Shown in pieces: positions 6,085 through 6,779 of a stretch of DNA of 6,779 nucleotides; the first letter of the stretch is position 1, and every line of letters begins with the position of its first letter. Location: the NCBI GenBank assembly GCA_018623305.1, contig JAAZVR010000057.1, positions 1 through 6,779 on the forward strand, read 5' to 3'. The notes under the pieces are model-generated. The model did no database searches. It was given only the letters and a program-made list of their open reading frames with translations, and had not been told where the DNA came from. This stretch comes from Thiotrichales bacterium. GTDB lineage: Bacteria; Pseudomonadota; Gammaproteobacteria; JAAZVR01. The position numbers and the translations under genes are program-made.

Positions 6085-6120
6085 TGCGCGAATTGTAACA
6101 CACTCTCTCAATTCAAACAG
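6085..6120 (-). promoter_or_regulatory. Putative ffs promoter (extended -10, GC-rich discriminator)
   Basis: On the minus strand TGT-TACAAT places an extended -10 with its hexamer at 6097-6092. Only a weak -35 (CTGTTT, 6120-6115, spacer 17) is seen, inside the last codons of znuA. The discriminator TCGCGC is GC-rich, as in stringently controlled stable-RNA promoters. The start would fall near 6085, about 5 nt before the mature RNA. TTGAAT at 6116-6111 looks like a -35 box but is only 13 nt from the -10. Confidence 0.5.
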
Positions 6121-6779
6121 TGTTTAAGTGAATCTGACAAGGTTTGCATCAATTTAAAATATTGCTCAGCACTCGATTCAAAGGCAACGCCTAATGGATC
6201 TAATCGACCCGTTTTAATCTCTGTGCCACGAACCAACCCTGCAACCATTCGCTCTGAAAACTGAGGTTCTGCGAATACACAGACGGCTTCGTTCGCTTTC
6301 AATTGAGATTGAATTTCTCGCATTCGTTTGACCGATGGCGACATATTCGGCTCGATGCGAATCGCGCCCTGCGCATTCAGTTCATATCGCTTTTCAAAAT
6401 ACTGATACGCATCATGGAATACCCAATATGGCTTATCTTTCACGTCACTCAGTTGTTGTTGCAGCTTGATATCTAAGGCCTTCAATTTAGACAGCATAAT
6501 TTCTGCATTTTGTTTAAATTGCTCGGAAAACTGCGGCTGTCTTTCTGACGCTTCTTGCTGAATCACTTTCACCATCGACATCGCATAGACAGGATTCAAC
6601 CACACATGAAAATCTTGATTTAACCCATAATCCTTATGCTCATGTTCGTGATGATGATCGTGTGAAGCCCAATCGACACCTTTACGTTTTTGAAAAATCG
6701 GCAAGGATACTTGCTGGGTGAGAAACGTAATTTTTTGGGGCGGTACGGCCTGCATCGCTTTGTTTAAATAACGCTCTGC
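6108..6779 (-). CDS. znuA: Zinc ABC transporter substrate-binding protein ZnuA, C-terminal part, cut by right edge
   Basis: The frame is open to the right edge. It shows 223 residues of a protein usually near 310, so the signal peptide and first metal-binding histidine lie off-window. The internal Met at 6755 is not the start, because coding (AERYLNKA) continues before it. ZnuA is the periplasmic receptor that hands zinc to the ZnuB/ZnuC importer. Counting from the edge, there is a short His-rich loop HDHHHEHEH (40-48), then DFHVWLNP (56-63; metal ligand H58), VFHDAYQYFEKRYEL (120-134; H122) and RLDPLG (192-197; D194). VCVFAEPQF (C167) and the terminal HCLN (C221) match the two cysteines that form a disulfide in E. 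coli ZnuA. These separate it from manganese-type relatives. No terminator is visible after the stop; the ffs promoter begins there. In E. coli znuA is Zur-repressed; its control region is not in this window. Confidence 0.93.
   Translation of the reverse strand, partial: AERYLNKAMQAVPPQKITFLTQQVSLPIFQKRKGVDWASHDHHHEHEHKDYGLNQDFHVWLNPVYAMSMVKVIQQEASERQPQFSEQFKQNAEIMLSKLKALDIKLQQQLSDVKDKPYWVFHDAYQYFEKRYELNAQGAIRIEPNMSPSVKRMREIQSQLKANEAVCVFAEPQFSERMVAGLVRGTEIKTGRLDPLGVAFESSAEQYFKLMQTLSDSLKHCLN

Noticed and set aside
5939..6127. Plus-strand 62-codon frame across the SRP RNA gene.
   Set aside because: The stretch is explained by the SRP RNA signature and its end-to-end pairing; an antisense protein there is implausible.
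6639..6665. Short CAT/CGTGATG-like repeats seen on the plus strand.
   Set aside because: They are simply the codons of the His-rich metal loop of ZnuA, not a DNA repeat array.

Overview
This window looks like an ordinary chromosomal segment of a gammaproteobacterium, GC in the mid-40s % by eye. The evidence is the ffs–dnaX–ybaB–recR cluster, an E. coli-type A AAA AAG frameshift site in dnaX, a ZnuA closely resembling the E. coli protein including its two cysteines, and an osmolyte amidotransferase typical of marine or salt-tolerant proteobacteria. I cannot name the genus. I see no mobile element, CRISPR array, tRNA or phage gene.

Layout. (1) Positions 1-1100, minus strand: the N-terminal 366 codons of an asparagine-synthase-like enzyme, cut by the left edge. 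It resembles N-acetylglutaminylglutamine amide (NAGGN) amidotransferase more than ordinary AsnB. (2) Positions 1101-1256: a compact divergent control region with a TATAAT -10 box for each direction and a stem-loop followed by T residues in the argD leader. (3) Positions 1257-3338, plus strand: argD and argF, 6 nt apart, a two-gene arginine-biosynthesis operon ending at a strong hairpin at 3361-3396. That hairpin is A-flanked and T-flanked, so it can also terminate the convergent recR transcript. (4) Positions 3473-6080, minus strand, read right to left: the 4.5S SRP RNA gene (ffs), dnaX, ybaB/ebfC and recR. These are packed with 32 nt, a 1-nt TAATG overlap and 6 nt between them. A possible 18-codon ORF overlaps the recR stop. 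(5) Positions 6108-6779, minus strand: the C-terminal 223 residues of the zinc-binding protein ZnuA, cut by the right edge. The ffs promoter lies just behind and partly inside its 3' end.

How the genes fit together. argD and argF act on ornithine synthesis and its conversion to citrulline. dnaX, ybaB and recR form a widely conserved replication/recombination-repair cluster that often follows the SRP RNA gene. The asparagine-synthase-like gene would make the last step of an osmoprotectant dipeptide, and ZnuA captures periplasmic zinc.

The most informative observation is in dnaX. A slippery heptamer in the correct frame is followed after 6 nt by an 8-bp stem with an AAAA loop, and a -1 stop codon lies in the spacer. 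This predicts a gamma protein of 424 residues beside a short tau of 514. The tau-only tail is just 91 residues, so the globular C-terminal domain known from E. coli tau appears to be largely absent. I found no clearly undescribed system here.
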